Under the pieces are notes generated by a model that was not told where the DNA came from, searched no databases, and worked only from the letters and a program-made list of their open reading frames with translations. A stretch of 64,000 nt of DNA from G963666705 sp963666705. GTDB taxonomy: Bacteria; Pseudomonadota; Alphaproteobacteria; CADEGL01. The DNA lies in the NCBI GenBank assembly GCA_963666705.2, contig CAXXKO010000026.1, positions 386,125 to 450,124 on the forward strand, read 5' to 3'. The translations under genes were made by a program, and so were the position numbers. Shown one piece after another: positions 50,713 through 59,336 of the stretch (its first letter is position 1; every line of letters begins with the position of its first letter).

Positions 50713-51386
50713 TGTTCTACGAGACGGCGAAGAACGACCACGGTCTGCCCTATGCGCCCTTCAAGTCCTGCGTGGTGCCCCGGCCGATCGGCTGGATTTC
50801 GACCCTGGGCCTGGACGGAAGGGTGAACCTGGCCCCGTTCAGCCAGTTCAACATGCTGGGCTACGATCCGCCCTACGTCATGTTCTCGGCCGACACGCCG
50901 TCGCCCCACGGCGAACACCCCATCAAGGACAGCGTGCGCAACGCCGAGGCGACGCGCGAGTTCGTTTTCAACATGGCCACCTACGACCTCCGCGACGCCA
51001 TAAACAGGACGGCGCTGATCGAGGGTCCCGACGTTGACGAGATGGCCGCCGCGGGCCTCACGCCCGCACCCTCGCGCCTGGTCAAGCCGCCCCGCGTCGC
51101 CGAATCCCCAGTCCATTTCGAATGCCGGTACTGGCAGACACTGGTCCTGCCAGGCCGCACCTGGGAGACCACGCCCCATGTGGTGATCGGCACCGTCGTC
51201 GGCATCCACATCAAGGACGAGTTTCTGACCGAGGACGGGCGCGTCGACGTCCTCAAGATCCGCCCCCTGGCCCGCCTCGGCTACCTCGACTACACGACCG
51301 TCGATTCGCGCTTCGAGCTGAGGGTCGACGACGCCGACGACGCGGAAGCCTTCATCCGCGGCATGGCGGGCGACCCGGAGAGGTGA
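50712..51386 (+). CDS. Flavin reductase (DIM6/NTAB-like) family protein
   Basis: The 224-residue protein is an FMN-binding flavin reductase-like protein. It shows VVPRPIGWISTLGLDGRVN, LAPFSQFNMLGYDPPYVMF, KDSVRNAEATREFVFNMAT and a C-terminal LARLGYLDYTTV. Members either supply reduced flavin to an oxygenase or bind FMN for another role. It is coupled to the amidase gene. Its last 97 bases are also covered on the other strand by the C-terminal tail of the DMT transporter frame. Confidence 0.88.
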   Translation: MFYETAKNDHGLPYAPFKSCVVPRPIGWISTLGLDGRVNLAPFSQFNMLGYDPPYVMFSADTPSPHGEHPIKDSVRNAEATREFVFNMATYDLRDAINRTALIEGPDVDEMAAAGLTPAPSRLVKPPRVAESPVHFECRYWQTLVLPGRTWETTPHVVIGTVVGIHIKDEFLTEDGRVDVLKIRPLARLGYLDYTTVDSRFELRVDDADDAEAFIRGMAGDPER

Positions 51387-52342
51387 TCGGGCGCCCAAGG
51401 GCGGCTCGCGCGTTTCCGCCGCTTGCCGCCGCGCAAGAGGGCGAGGGGGCGGCCGTCGATGGCGGCGAGGCCCAGGCCGATGAGCGCCATGCCCGCGAGG
51501 TGCTTGGGTGCCAGCCCCTCGCCGAGGATGGTGACGCCGAGCAGGATGGTGCTGATGGGCAGGAGGAAGGTGACCAGCAGCAGGTTCGTCGCCCCCGCCG
51601 TCGCCAGGATGCGGAAATAGACGATGTAGCCGGCCGCGGTGCTGATGAGGGCGAGGCCAGCGATCGCGCCCCAGACTTCGAGGCCCGGGGCCGGCAGCAG
51701 CCAGGGCCGGTCCACGGTAAGCGCGATGGGCAGCAGCATCACCGTCGATGCCGTCACTTGGCCAGTCGCCGTCACCAGCGGCGGGGTGTCCCTGAAGCGG
51801 CGCCCGAATATGCCGGCAAAGGCATAGGAGACGGCGGCCCCGAGGACGGCGAACTGGGCTACCACGCCGATGCCCAAGCCTTCCAGGACGTCGCCGCCGA
51901 TCATGACGGTGACGCCGAAGAGGCCGAGGACCACCCCGACGAGCTTATAGGCGTTCAGCCGCTCGTCCCGCGTCAAGACGTGGGCGAGCACCACGGTGAA
52001 GAGCGGCGTCGTCGCGTTGAGGATCGAGGCGAGCCCGCTCGCGATCTCCGTCTGGCCCCAGACGATGAGGCTGAAGGGGATCAGGTTGTTGAGGGCGCCC
52101 ATGACTATGAAGGCGCCCCAGGCGCGCATGTCGAGCGGCATGCGGTAGCCGGCCGCGTGGACCAGCACCAAGAGCACCAAGGCGGCGAGGCCAACGCGGC
52201 CCAACACGATGGTGAAGGGCGGCAACGCCACCAGCGCCACTTCCGTGAAGAAGAAGGACCCGCCCCAAAATACGCTGAGAAGGATGAGAAGGCCCCATTC
52301 GAGGGCGCTCATGGCTCTCTGTTCGCCGGCTCGCGCGGTCAT
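51290..52342 (-). CDS. DMT superfamily (EamA) transporter
   Basis: The 350-residue membrane protein has ten hydrophobic helices in two EamA repeats: MSALEWGLLILLSVFWGGSF at the start, NNLIPFSLIVWGQTEIASG, the second repeat from VAQFAVLGAAVSYAFAGIFG, and LGEGLAPKHLAGMALIGLGL near the end. Such proteins export metabolites or amino acids. The conserved part stops near IDGRPLALLRGG; the last 45 or so residues are basic and read antisense to the flavin reductase gene, so the stop is unusual. GGAG is six bases before the ATG at 52342; an ATG at 52312 is also possible. Confidence 0.87.
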   Translation of the reverse strand: MTARAGEQRAMSALEWGLLILLSVFWGGSFFFTEVALVALPPFTIVLGRVGLAALVLLVLVHAAGYRMPLDMRAWGAFIVMGALNNLIPFSLIVWGQTEIASGLASILNATTPLFTVVLAHVLTRDERLNAYKLVGVVLGLFGVTVMIGGDVLEGLGIGVVAQFAVLGAAVSYAFAGIFGRRFRDTPPLVTATGQVTASTVMLLPIALTVDRPWLLPAPGLEVWGAIAGLALISTAAGYIVYFRILATAGATNLLLVTFLLPISTILLGVTILGEGLAPKHLAGMALIGLGLAAIDGRPLALLRGGKRRKRASRPWAPDHLSGSPAMPRMKASASSASSTLSSKRESTVV

Positions 52343-52543
52343 GGCTGACTCCGTGGCGATTGTTCCGCCGCGAAGGCTAGCCACGGCCACGTGCGCTGGC
52401 TTTCCGGTTCTTGCGCCCGAAGTCGGTTGGGCCCTTTCCGCCACACGCCGTCCCACGACCCTGTGCGGGCCCCGCCTTGTGCGGCGAGGGTTTCTCACGC
52501 ACCCTCTCCCGCGAACGATCGTCCCACCCCCAAGGAGGCTTCC

Positions 52544-53752
52544 ATGACCGCTTGGTCTCCGCGCCGTTTTGCCCTTATTGCCCTCACCGCCCTGCTGCTG
52601 GCGGGGGCGCCCACCGCGGTAACGCGGGCGGGCGGCCTCCAGCCCGAGCACGCGCTCATCCGCCTGTTCACTTCCTCTCAGTTCGACGACCGCTGGTTCG
52701 CCCCGGGCTTCGCGGCCGCCATCTACACGCCGGGCGGCCCAGTGGCCACGCGCGACGACCTCGCCGCGGCGGTTCGTACCTATCTCGACGCGTTCGGGTC
52801 GCTGCGCGACGTGGAGGCGGACGGTGGGGCGCTGGTGGTGGTGCTCGGGCGGGCGACGGTGCGCATGTCCGTGGCCCTCGACGAGGCGGGGCGCATCGCC
52901 CTCATCACGGGCGAGCCGCCGGTGCCGGACGGCTTCGCGGCCGTCGGCCGGAGCCTCGATTCGCTCGACGGCGAGGTGTCCATGCTGGTGACCGAGGACG
53001 GGCGCGACATCTACGCCCGCGCGCCGGAGGTGCCGCGCGGCGTGGGCTCGGCCTTCAAGATGGCCGTGCTCGAGGCCTATCTCAACCGCATCGCGGCGGG
53101 TGGGGCGAGCTGGTCTGACGTGGTGGAGATGGATCCGCAATGGCGCATCCCCGGCAGCCAGATGGGCGCCTGGCTCGATGGCTCGCGGATCACGACCGAG
53201 ACGGCCGCGACGCTGATGATCTCCAGAAGCGAAAATTCGGCGACCGAGGCCCTCCTCTCCCTCGTCGGCCGCGAGGCGGTCGAGGCCTTGAGCCCGCGCA
53301 ACACGCCGCTCCTATCGACGCGCGACCTCTTCATCCTCAAGCGCGCGGGTAACGAGGGGGATCTCGCGCGCTGGCGGGAAGGCGACGTGGCGGAGCGCCG
53401 CGCGCTCCTGGCCGAATTCGGCGCGCGCGACGTGGACTGGTCCAGTTTCGAGCAAGGCGCGCTCGCGCCCGACGTCGAATGGTTCTTCACCTCGCGCGAG
53501 CTCTGCGCGTTGGTGGCCGAGGTCGGCGCGGCCCGCGCCATGCAGGTGAACCCCGGTGCCGCGCGGGCGGAGGATTGGGCGGCGGTCGCGTTCAAGGGCG
53601 GCTCGGAAGCGGTGGTGATCAGCGCCACGCACCTCCTCCGGCACGCCGACGGGCGCACCTTCTGCATGACGGGGGCGTGGAACGACGACGAGCCCATCGA
53701 TATCGAGCGCTTCATCCTCATCACCGCCGGCGCGATCGAGCTGCTGCGCTGA
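52544..53752 (+). CDS. Class A beta-lactamase-like serine hydrolase
   Basis: The 402-residue protein has a signal peptide (about 1-29), an N-terminal domain (about 31-125) like the small NTF2-like module seen before such hydrolases, and then a penicillin-recognising domain. The active-site SxxK is S169-A-F-K172 in GVGSAFKMAVLEAYL, the SxN-like motif is SRSENSATEALLS, and KGG (FKGGSEAVV) takes the place of KTG. It may hydrolyse peptides or act on cell-wall or other esters; beta-lactamase activity is not assured because the omega-loop glutamate is not evident. AAGGAGG precedes the ATG by five to six bases. Confidence 0.85.
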   Translation: MTAWSPRRFALIALTALLLAGAPTAVTRAGGLQPEHALIRLFTSSQFDDRWFAPGFAAAIYTPGGPVATRDDLAAAVRTYLDAFGSLRDVEADGGALVVVLGRATVRMSVALDEAGRIALITGEPPVPDGFAAVGRSLDSLDGEVSMLVTEDGRDIYARAPEVPRGVGSAFKMAVLEAYLNRIAAGGASWSDVVEMDPQWRIPGSQMGAWLDGSRITTETAATLMISRSENSATEALLSLVGREAVEALSPRNTPLLSTRDLFILKRAGNEGDLARWREGDVAERRALLAEFGARDVDWSSFEQGALAPDVEWFFTSRELCALVAEVGAARAMQVNPGAARAEDWAAVAFKGGSEAVVISATHLLRHADGRTFCMTGAWNDDEPIDIERFILITAGAIELLR

Positions 53753-53822
53753 GGTGTGGGGCAAGTGCCAACCGGCACCCTGACGGGGCTGACGATTTCC
53801 GCCTGATTCCCCGGCCAAAAAA

Positions 53823-53897
53823 TGGTGGGCGCGGGTGGGATTGAACCACCGACCCCTCGCATGTGAAACGAGTGCTCTCCCGCTGAGCTACGCGCCC
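53823..53897 (-). tRNA. tRNA-Val (CAC)
   Basis: The minus strand reads GGGCGCG for the acceptor stem, GCTC/GAGC for the D stem, CTCGT/GCGAG for the anticodon stem (one G-T pair) with the loop TTCACAT, and GGTGG-TTCAATC-CCACC for the T arm, then CGCGCCC, A and an encoded CCA. The anticodon CAC reads the valine codon GTG. A run of six T follows on this strand and may end transcription. Confidence 0.95.
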
Positions 53898-53958
53898 GGT
53901 TGTGGGCGTGACACTTAAGGTTCGCGCCGCAATGAGTCAAGAAAGTGGGCGGCCCGCC

Positions 53959-54360
53959 TCAGTCGATAATGGCCTCGGCGTCGATCTCGATCAGGAGGCC
54001 CGGCACGGCCAGGGTTTCGACGCCGATCAGGGTGCAGGGCGGGCGCTCGGCCTCGGGCAGGAACTCGAACCAGACTTTGGTGATCACGTCCCTCTGCTCG
54101 GGCTTGTAGCCGACCACGTAGATGATGAATTTGACCACGTCCTCGAGCCTGCCGCCGCCCACCTCGATGGCGAGCTTCACGTTGGTGAGCGCGTACCGGG
54201 TCTGCGCCTCGAGGCTGTCGCCGCCGTGGACGTTGCGGTGGAGATCGAACGCGATCTGGCCGCTGATATGGATCCGGCGGCGCCCCTCGCTCACGCAGAC
54301 GGCGTGATAGAAATCGGTCTTGGCCAGGGTGTCGGGCCGCAGCAATTGTCTCGTCGCCAT
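53959..54360 (-). CDS. RidA/YjgF family protein
   Basis: The 133-residue protein belongs to the Rid family, which hydrolyses reactive enamine/imine intermediates or has related roles. The family pattern is visible: HISGQIAFDLHRN, SLEAQTRYALTNVKLAIEVGG, VVKFIIYVVG and a C-terminal PPCTLIGVETLAVPGLLIEI with the LIGVxxLAxPGxLIEI signature. The arginine of RidA proper is not clear, so it may be a Rid3-7-like member. GAGG precedes the ATG at 54360. It lies between tRNA-Val and the phosphatase gene, both on the same strand. Confidence 0.9.
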   Translation of the reverse strand: MATRQLLRPDTLAKTDFYHAVCVSEGRRRIHISGQIAFDLHRNVHGGDSLEAQTRYALTNVKLAIEVGGGRLEDVVKFIIYVVGYKPEQRDVITKVWFEFLPEAERPPCTLIGVETLAVPGLLIEIDAEAIID

Positions 54361-54439
54361 GGGTCCTCGAAGCCTCCCTACAGGTTGGTGCGCCCGGCAT
54401 GCTACCCGATCCGCGCCGCTCGCCGCCACGTTACCGGGG

Positions 54440-55153
54440 TCAGGGGAGGCGGGCGAGGGCCTCGGGCAGGGCCTCGAAATGGTCGATGAGGGCGTCGGCG
54501 CCGAGGGATTCCGGCGTGCCCCGGGCGTAGCCGTAGCGCACGCAGACGACGGGCACGCCGGCGGCGCGCGCCACCTTCACGTCGTTCTCGGCATCCCCCA
54601 CCATGACCGCCTCTTCCGTGCCCGCGCCGAGCGCCTCGAGGACGGCGAGGAGGTGACGGGGGTCGGGCTTCAAGGCGGCGCCCGCGACGGCGCCGATCAC
54701 GGCGCCGAAATAGGCCTCGAAATCGAGTGCCCGCAGAACTGCCCGCGTGGCCGACGCGGGCTTGTTGGTACAGACGCCGAGCCGCCAGCCGTCCTCGCGC
54801 AGGGCCGCGAGCGTCTCCGCCACGCCCGGGAAGGCGGGTGTCGAATGGGCCGCCACGGGCTCGTAGATGGCGACGAAGCGCTCGAACCAGCTCATCACCT
54901 CTGCTTCGGCCAGGTCGGTCCCCGTGGCCGCGAAGGCGCGCCGCACCAGGTCCACGGCCCCATCGCCGATCATGGCCGTCGCCTGCGCGAGCGTGAGGGG
55001 TGGCCGCCCCGCCTCCGCGAGCGTGCGGTTGAGGGCGTCGCCGATGCCGGGGGCGCTGTCGAGCAGGGTGCCGTCGAGGTCGAGCACGACGACGCGCCGG
55101 GCCCGGCGCGCGTCGTCGCCGCAATGTTGGGTAACAAATCGTGACTTGGACAA
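54440..55153 (-). CDS. gph: Phosphoglycolate phosphatase
   Basis: The enzyme removes phosphate from 2-phosphoglycolate formed in DNA repair or photorespiration. The HAD motifs are clear: VVVLDLDGTLLDS (nucleophile Asp), CTNKPASATRAVL (motif II), KPDPRHLLAVLEALG (motif III Lys) and MVGDAENDVKVARAAGVP (motif IV). The 237-residue length fits Gph. The only start codon before the core is TTG at 55153, so the N-terminus is not certain. It is divergent from glmU with about 93 bases between, a shared promoter region. Confidence 0.9.
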   Translation of the reverse strand: MSKSRFVTQHCGDDARRARRVVVLDLDGTLLDSAPGIGDALNRTLAEAGRPPLTLAQATAMIGDGAVDLVRRAFAATGTDLAEAEVMSWFERFVAIYEPVAAHSTPAFPGVAETLAALREDGWRLGVCTNKPASATRAVLRALDFEAYFGAVIGAVAGAALKPDPRHLLAVLEALGAGTEEAVMVGDAENDVKVARAAGVPVVCVRYGYARGTPESLGADALIDHFEALPEALARLP

Positions 55154-55246
55154 GGCGGGGCGCTATGGCAAGGTCCGCTGGCACCGGGGAGCGCCGCTGG
55201 ACGAAAAAGCGTTTCGGAACGGCTAGTTGTAAGCTATCACGCCAAA

Positions 55247-56623
55247 ATGACAACACGGAAAACCGCCGCCATCATCCTCGCCGCGGGCCAGGGCACGCGC
55301 ATGAAATCGCGCCTGCCCAAGTCCCTGCACCCGATCGCCGGGCGGCCCATGGTGGGCCACATCGTCGCCACCCTCGAGGCGCTGGGGATGGAGCAGATCG
55401 TGGTCGTGGTGGGCCCGGACGGGGCGGCGGTGACCGAGGCGGTCGCCCCCCTGCCGACGGCGATCCAGCCGAGCCCGCGCGGCACGGCCGACGCGGTCAA
55501 AGCGGCGCGGGACGCGCTCGAGGGCTTCACGGGCGACGTCCTGGTGCTCTATGGCGATACGCCGCTGATCCCGGCCGAGACCCTCGCCCGCGTCCTCGAT
55601 CGGCGCCATGCGCCCCCCGGCCCGGCGGTCGTGGTGCTCGGTTTCGAGCCCGAGGACCCCGGCGCCTACGGGCGCCTCGTCACCGGCCCCGACGGCGCGC
55701 TCCTTTCAATCGTCGAGGCCCGCGAAGCGAGCCCCGACCAGCTTCGCATCGGCCTCTGCAACTCGGGCGTGATGGCGATCGACGGCTGGGTCCTCTTCGA
55801 CCTCCTCGACGAGGTCGGGGACGACAACGCCAAGGGCGAGCTCTACCTGACCGACATCGTCGCCATAGCCCGGTCGCGCGGGCTCGACTGCGCCTATGTG
55901 GATGCACCGGCGGACGAGCTGCTCGGCGTCAACTCGCGGGCGGAGCTGGCGGCGGCCGAGCGGGTCGTCCAGCGCCGCCTGCGCGCCGCCGCCATGGCGG
56001 AGGGGGCTACGCTCGTCGATCCCGAGACCGTGTGGCTGAGCCACGATACCCGCCTCGGCCGCGACGTGCGGATCGAGCCCAACGTCGTCTTCGGCCCCGG
56101 CGTCGAGATCGGCGACGAGGTGGAGATCCGTGCCTTCAGCCACATCGTGGGCGCGCGCATCGCGGCGGGGGCGGTGATCGGGCCCTTCGCGCGGCTGCGC
56201 CCGGGGGCCGAGATCGGCCCCGGCGCCCATATCGGCAACTATGTCGAGGTCAAGGCCGCGCGCGTCGAGGCGGGTGCGAAGGCCAACCACCTGAGCTATA
56301 TCGGCGACGCCGTCATCGGCGCGGGTGCGAACATCGGTGCCGGCACCATCACCTGCAACTACGACGGCTTCACCAAGTCGGTGACGGAAGTGGGGGCGGG
56401 GGCCTTCATCGGCTCGAACACGGCACTCGTGGCCCCCGTCAAGGTGGGGGCGGGCGCCATCGTCGGCGCGGGCAGCACCATCACCCGCGACGTGGCGGCG
56501 GACGCCCTTGCTGTCGAGCGCGCCAAGCAGGAAGAGCATCCCGGTTGGGCCACGCGCTTCCGGGCGCGGAAGGCGGCCAGGGCGGGGAAGCGGGCGAAGA
56601 AGGACACGAGAGAGGCGGGCTGA
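55247..56623 (+). CDS. glmU: Bifunctional UDP-GlcNAc pyrophosphorylase/GlcN-1-P acetyltransferase
   Basis: GlmU makes UDP-N-acetylglucosamine, the precursor of peptidoglycan and lipopolysaccharide, in the cytoplasm. The 458-residue protein has the N-terminal uridyltransferase domain (IILAAGQGTRMKSRLPKSLH, LYGDTPLI) and a C-terminal left-handed beta-helix with hexapeptide repeats and the acetyltransferase residues (GNYVEVKAARVEAGAKANHL, ITCNYDGFTKS). It is full length. The start follows a weak ribosome site. It forms a conserved pair with glmS, five bases downstream. Confidence 0.96.
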   Translation: MTTRKTAAIILAAGQGTRMKSRLPKSLHPIAGRPMVGHIVATLEALGMEQIVVVVGPDGAAVTEAVAPLPTAIQPSPRGTADAVKAARDALEGFTGDVLVLYGDTPLIPAETLARVLDRRHAPPGPAVVVLGFEPEDPGAYGRLVTGPDGALLSIVEAREASPDQLRIGLCNSGVMAIDGWVLFDLLDEVGDDNAKGELYLTDIVAIARSRGLDCAYVDAPADELLGVNSRAELAAAERVVQRRLRAAAMAEGATLVDPETVWLSHDTRLGRDVRIEPNVVFGPGVEIGDEVEIRAFSHIVGARIAAGAVIGPFARLRPGAEIGPGAHIGNYVEVKAARVEAGAKANHLSYIGDAVIGAGANIGAGTITCNYDGFTKSVTEVGAGAFIGSNTALVAPVKVGAGAIVGAGSTITRDVAADALAVERAKQEEHPGWATRFRARKAARAGKRAKKDTREAG

Positions 56624-56627
56624 GGGC

Positions 56628-58451
56628 ATGTGCGGAATCGTCGGCATCATTGGCAAGGGGGCGGCGGCGCCGCTGCTTCTCGACAGCTTGAGGCGGCTCG
56701 AATACCGGGGCTACGATTCCGCCGGCATGGCGACGCTCGTCAACGGCTCCATCCATCGCCGCCGGGCCGAGGGCAAGCTCGTCAACCTCGCGTCCCGGCT
56801 CGAGGAGGAGCCGCTCGCCGGCACGGTCGGCATCGCCCACACGCGCTGGGCCACCCACGGCGCGCCCAACGAGGCCAACGCCCATCCCCACGCCACCAGC
56901 CGGGTGGCCTTGGTCCATAACGGCATCATCGAGAACTTCCAGGCGCTGCGCGACGAATTGGCCGGCCTCGGCCACAACTTCGCCTCCGACACCGACACGG
57001 AAGTGGTCGCGCACCTCGTGACCCGTTACCTCGAGGAGGGCCACGAGCCGGCGGCGGCCGTGGCCCTGGTGCTGCCCCGCCTCGAGGGCGCCTTCGCGCT
57101 CGCCATTCTATTCGCCGGCCGTCACGACCTCATCATCGGCGCCCGGCGCGGCACCCCCCTCGCCGTCGGCTACGGCGATGGTGAGATGTATCTGGGCTCC
57201 GACGCGCTGGCCCTGGCACCGCTCACGCGGCGCATCTGCTACCTCGAGGAGGGCGACTGGGTCGAGCTTTCGGGCGATGCCGCCGTGGTCCACGATGAGA
57301 CCAACGCCGTCGTCGAGCGCCCCATCAAGGAGACGGCGGCCTCGGGTGCCTTGATGGGCAAGGGCAATTTTCGCCACTTCATGCTGAAGGAGATCTACGA
57401 GCAGCCGGCGGTGATCGGGGACACGGTCCACACCTTCCTCAACCCCGCGACCGGCGCCATCGGCCTGCCCGACCTGCCCTTCGACCTCGCCACCGTGCCG
57501 CGCATCACCATGTCGGCTTGCGGCACCGCCTTCTACGCCGCCATGGTGGCGCGCTATTGGTTCGAGCGGCTCGCTGGCCTTCCGGCGGACATCGACATCG
57601 CGTCGGAGTTCCGCTACCGGGGCGGGCCGTTGCCCGAGGGCGGCCTCGCCCTCTTCATCTCCCAGTCGGGTGAGACGGCGGACACTCTCGCCGCACTCCG
57701 CTTCGCGCGCGAGCGGGGCCAGCACATCGCCTCGATCGTCAATGTGCCCGAGAGCTCGATCGCCCGGGAATCGGACCTGGTGCTGCCGACCCTCGCGGGC
57801 CCGGAGATCGGCGTCGCTTCGACCAAGGCCTTCACCACCCAGCTCACGGTCCTCGCCGCCCTCGCCATCGCGGCGGCGCGGGCGCGGGGCGCCATCGACC
57901 GCCGGCGCGAGGCGGCGCTCGGCCACGCGCTCGCCGAGGTGCCGGCGCGGGCGGCCGAGGTGCTCAACCACGACGACGCCTTGCGCGGCCTCGCCGCCAC
58001 GCTGGCCGAGGCACGGGACGTGCTCTATATCGGCCGCGGCACGGGCTACCCGATCGCGCTCGAGGGCGCGCTCAAGCTCAAGGAGGTTTCCTACATCCAC
58101 GCCGAGGGCTACGCCGCGGGTGAGATGAAGCACGGGCCCATCGCCCTCATCGACGAGAGCGTGCCGGTCATCGTCATAGCACCCTCGGACGACCTCTTCG
58201 AGAAGACGGCGTCAAACATGCAGGAGGTGATGGCCCGCGGCGGCCGGGTCATCTTCCTGAGCGACGCGGCCGGCATCGAGAAGCTGGGCGACGCGGCCGC
58301 GGCTTGCATCGAGCTGCCGCGGGTCGACCCCATCGTCGCACCCATCCTCTACGCCATCCCGGTCCAGCTCCTCGCCTACCACACCGCCGTCCTCAAGGGC
58401 ACCGACGTGGACCAGCCCCGCAACCTTGCCAAGAGCGTGACGGTGGAGTAG
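56628..58451 (+). CDS. glmS: Glutamine-fructose-6-phosphate aminotransferase (isomerizing)
   Basis: GlmS makes glucosamine 6-phosphate from fructose 6-phosphate and glutamine. The 607-residue protein has the N-terminal glutaminase domain starting with Cys2 after Met removal (MCGIVGIIGKG), EYRGYDSAG, TRWATHGAPNEANAHPH, then two SIS domains (SACGTAFYAAMVARYWFE, SQSGETADTLAAL, KLKEVSYIHAEGYAAGEMKH) and the C-terminal KGTDVDQPRNLAKSVTVE. It follows glmU by four bases with a GAGGG ribosome site. The GlmU-GlmS order and spacing show that they are co-expressed. No glmS ribozyme is expected or seen. Confidence 0.97.
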   Translation: MCGIVGIIGKGAAAPLLLDSLRRLEYRGYDSAGMATLVNGSIHRRRAEGKLVNLASRLEEEPLAGTVGIAHTRWATHGAPNEANAHPHATSRVALVHNGIIENFQALRDELAGLGHNFASDTDTEVVAHLVTRYLEEGHEPAAAVALVLPRLEGAFALAILFAGRHDLIIGARRGTPLAVGYGDGEMYLGSDALALAPLTRRICYLEEGDWVELSGDAAVVHDETNAVVERPIKETAASGALMGKGNFRHFMLKEIYEQPAVIGDTVHTFLNPATGAIGLPDLPFDLATVPRITMSACGTAFYAAMVARYWFERLAGLPADIDIASEFRYRGGPLPEGGLALFISQSGETADTLAALRFARERGQHIASIVNVPESSIARESDLVLPTLAGPEIGVASTKAFTTQLTVLAALAIAAARARGAIDRRREAALGHALAEVPARAAEVLNHDDALRGLAATLAEARDVLYIGRGTGYPIALEGALKLKEVSYIHAEGYAAGEMKHGPIALIDESVPVIVIAPSDDLFEKTASNMQEVMARGGRVIFLSDAAGIEKLGDAAAACIELPRVDPIVAPILYAIPVQLLAYHTAVLKGTDVDQPRNLAKSVTVE

Positions 58452-58494
58452 CAACGGTCGCCCGGCCGGGGGCGAAGAGGGGAACGGACCAGCC

Positions 58495-59217
58495 ATGCAA
58501 ATCACCGACTTCGACGCGCTGACTTTCGATTGTTACGGCACGCTCATCGACTGGGAGACCGGGATCGCGGACGAGTTGCGCATCTGGGCCTTCCGCCACG
58601 GGCTCGACGTGAGCCGCGACGAGCTCCTCGGGGCCTATGGGCGGCACGAGATCCGCATCGAGCACGATCACCCGGACATGCTCTATCCCGGCGTCCTCGC
58701 GGGCGTGCACCTCGCCTTGCAGGAGGAATTCAGGACCCCGCGGGAGGAGGCCGCGGCCGAGGACTTCGGCGGCTCGGTCCCGCGCTGGCCCGCGTTCTGG
58801 GACACGGCCGACGCGCTCCGTTACCTCAAAAAGCATTACAAGCTCGTCATCCTCTCGAACGTGAGCCGCGCCGCATTCGCCGAAAGCAACAAGCGGCTCG
58901 GCGTCGAATTCGACGCCATCGTCACGGCCGAGGACGTGGGCTCATACAAGCCCGATCCGCGCAACTTCGATGCCCTCCTCGCCGCCTGCGAAGCGCTCGG
59001 GGTCGGTAAGAGCCAGATCCTGCACACGGCGCAAAGCATCACCCACGACATCGCCCCGGGCGGCAAGTTCGGCCTCACCACCTGCTGGATCGACCGCCGC
59101 CACGACCGCACCGGCTGGGGCGCCACCGCTCCCCCGTCCGAGGCGGCCGATCCCGATTTCACCTTCACCAGCATGGGTGCCTTCGCCCGTCGGCACGCGG
59201 AGCTGACCGGGGCCTGA
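58495..59217 (+). CDS. HAD-superfamily hydrolase, haloacid dehalogenase-like
   Basis: The 240-residue protein has the type II dehalogenase-like signature LTFDCYGTLIDW (nucleophile D12), LVILSNVSRAAFAES (motif II), SYKPDPRNFDALLAACE (motif III) and a later acidic region, with a C2-like helical cap. The usual motif IV is replaced by ILHTAQSITHDIAPGGKFG, so the substrate may be a phosphate ester or a 2-haloacid; neither is proven. It starts 43 bases after glmS with a weak Shine-Dalgarno and may be co-transcribed with it. Confidence 0.85.
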   Translation: MQITDFDALTFDCYGTLIDWETGIADELRIWAFRHGLDVSRDELLGAYGRHEIRIEHDHPDMLYPGVLAGVHLALQEEFRTPREEAAAEDFGGSVPRWPAFWDTADALRYLKKHYKLVILSNVSRAAFAESNKRLGVEFDAIVTAEDVGSYKPDPRNFDALLAACEALGVGKSQILHTAQSITHDIAPGGKFGLTTCWIDRRHDRTGWGATAPPSEAADPDFTFTSMGAFARRHAELTGA

Positions 59218-59336
59218 GCCGCCAACTACGGTATTTCCTCGCCGCGGCGCGCGCGACCGTCCGCGCGACTCTACTCCTCCGCGCATCCGTACTATATTCC
59301 CCCGAGAGACGGCGCGAGACCTAGGAGGGCACGCTA

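Noticed and set aside
53077..53940. Minus-strand frame across the serine hydrolase and tRNA-Val
   Set aside because: It includes the tRNA sequence and is antisense to a gene with clear motifs; a shadow.
56600..56630. glmS ribozyme or riboswitch upstream of glmS
   Set aside because: Only four bases separate glmU and glmS, and the ribozyme is a Gram-positive feature; no room or motif for it.
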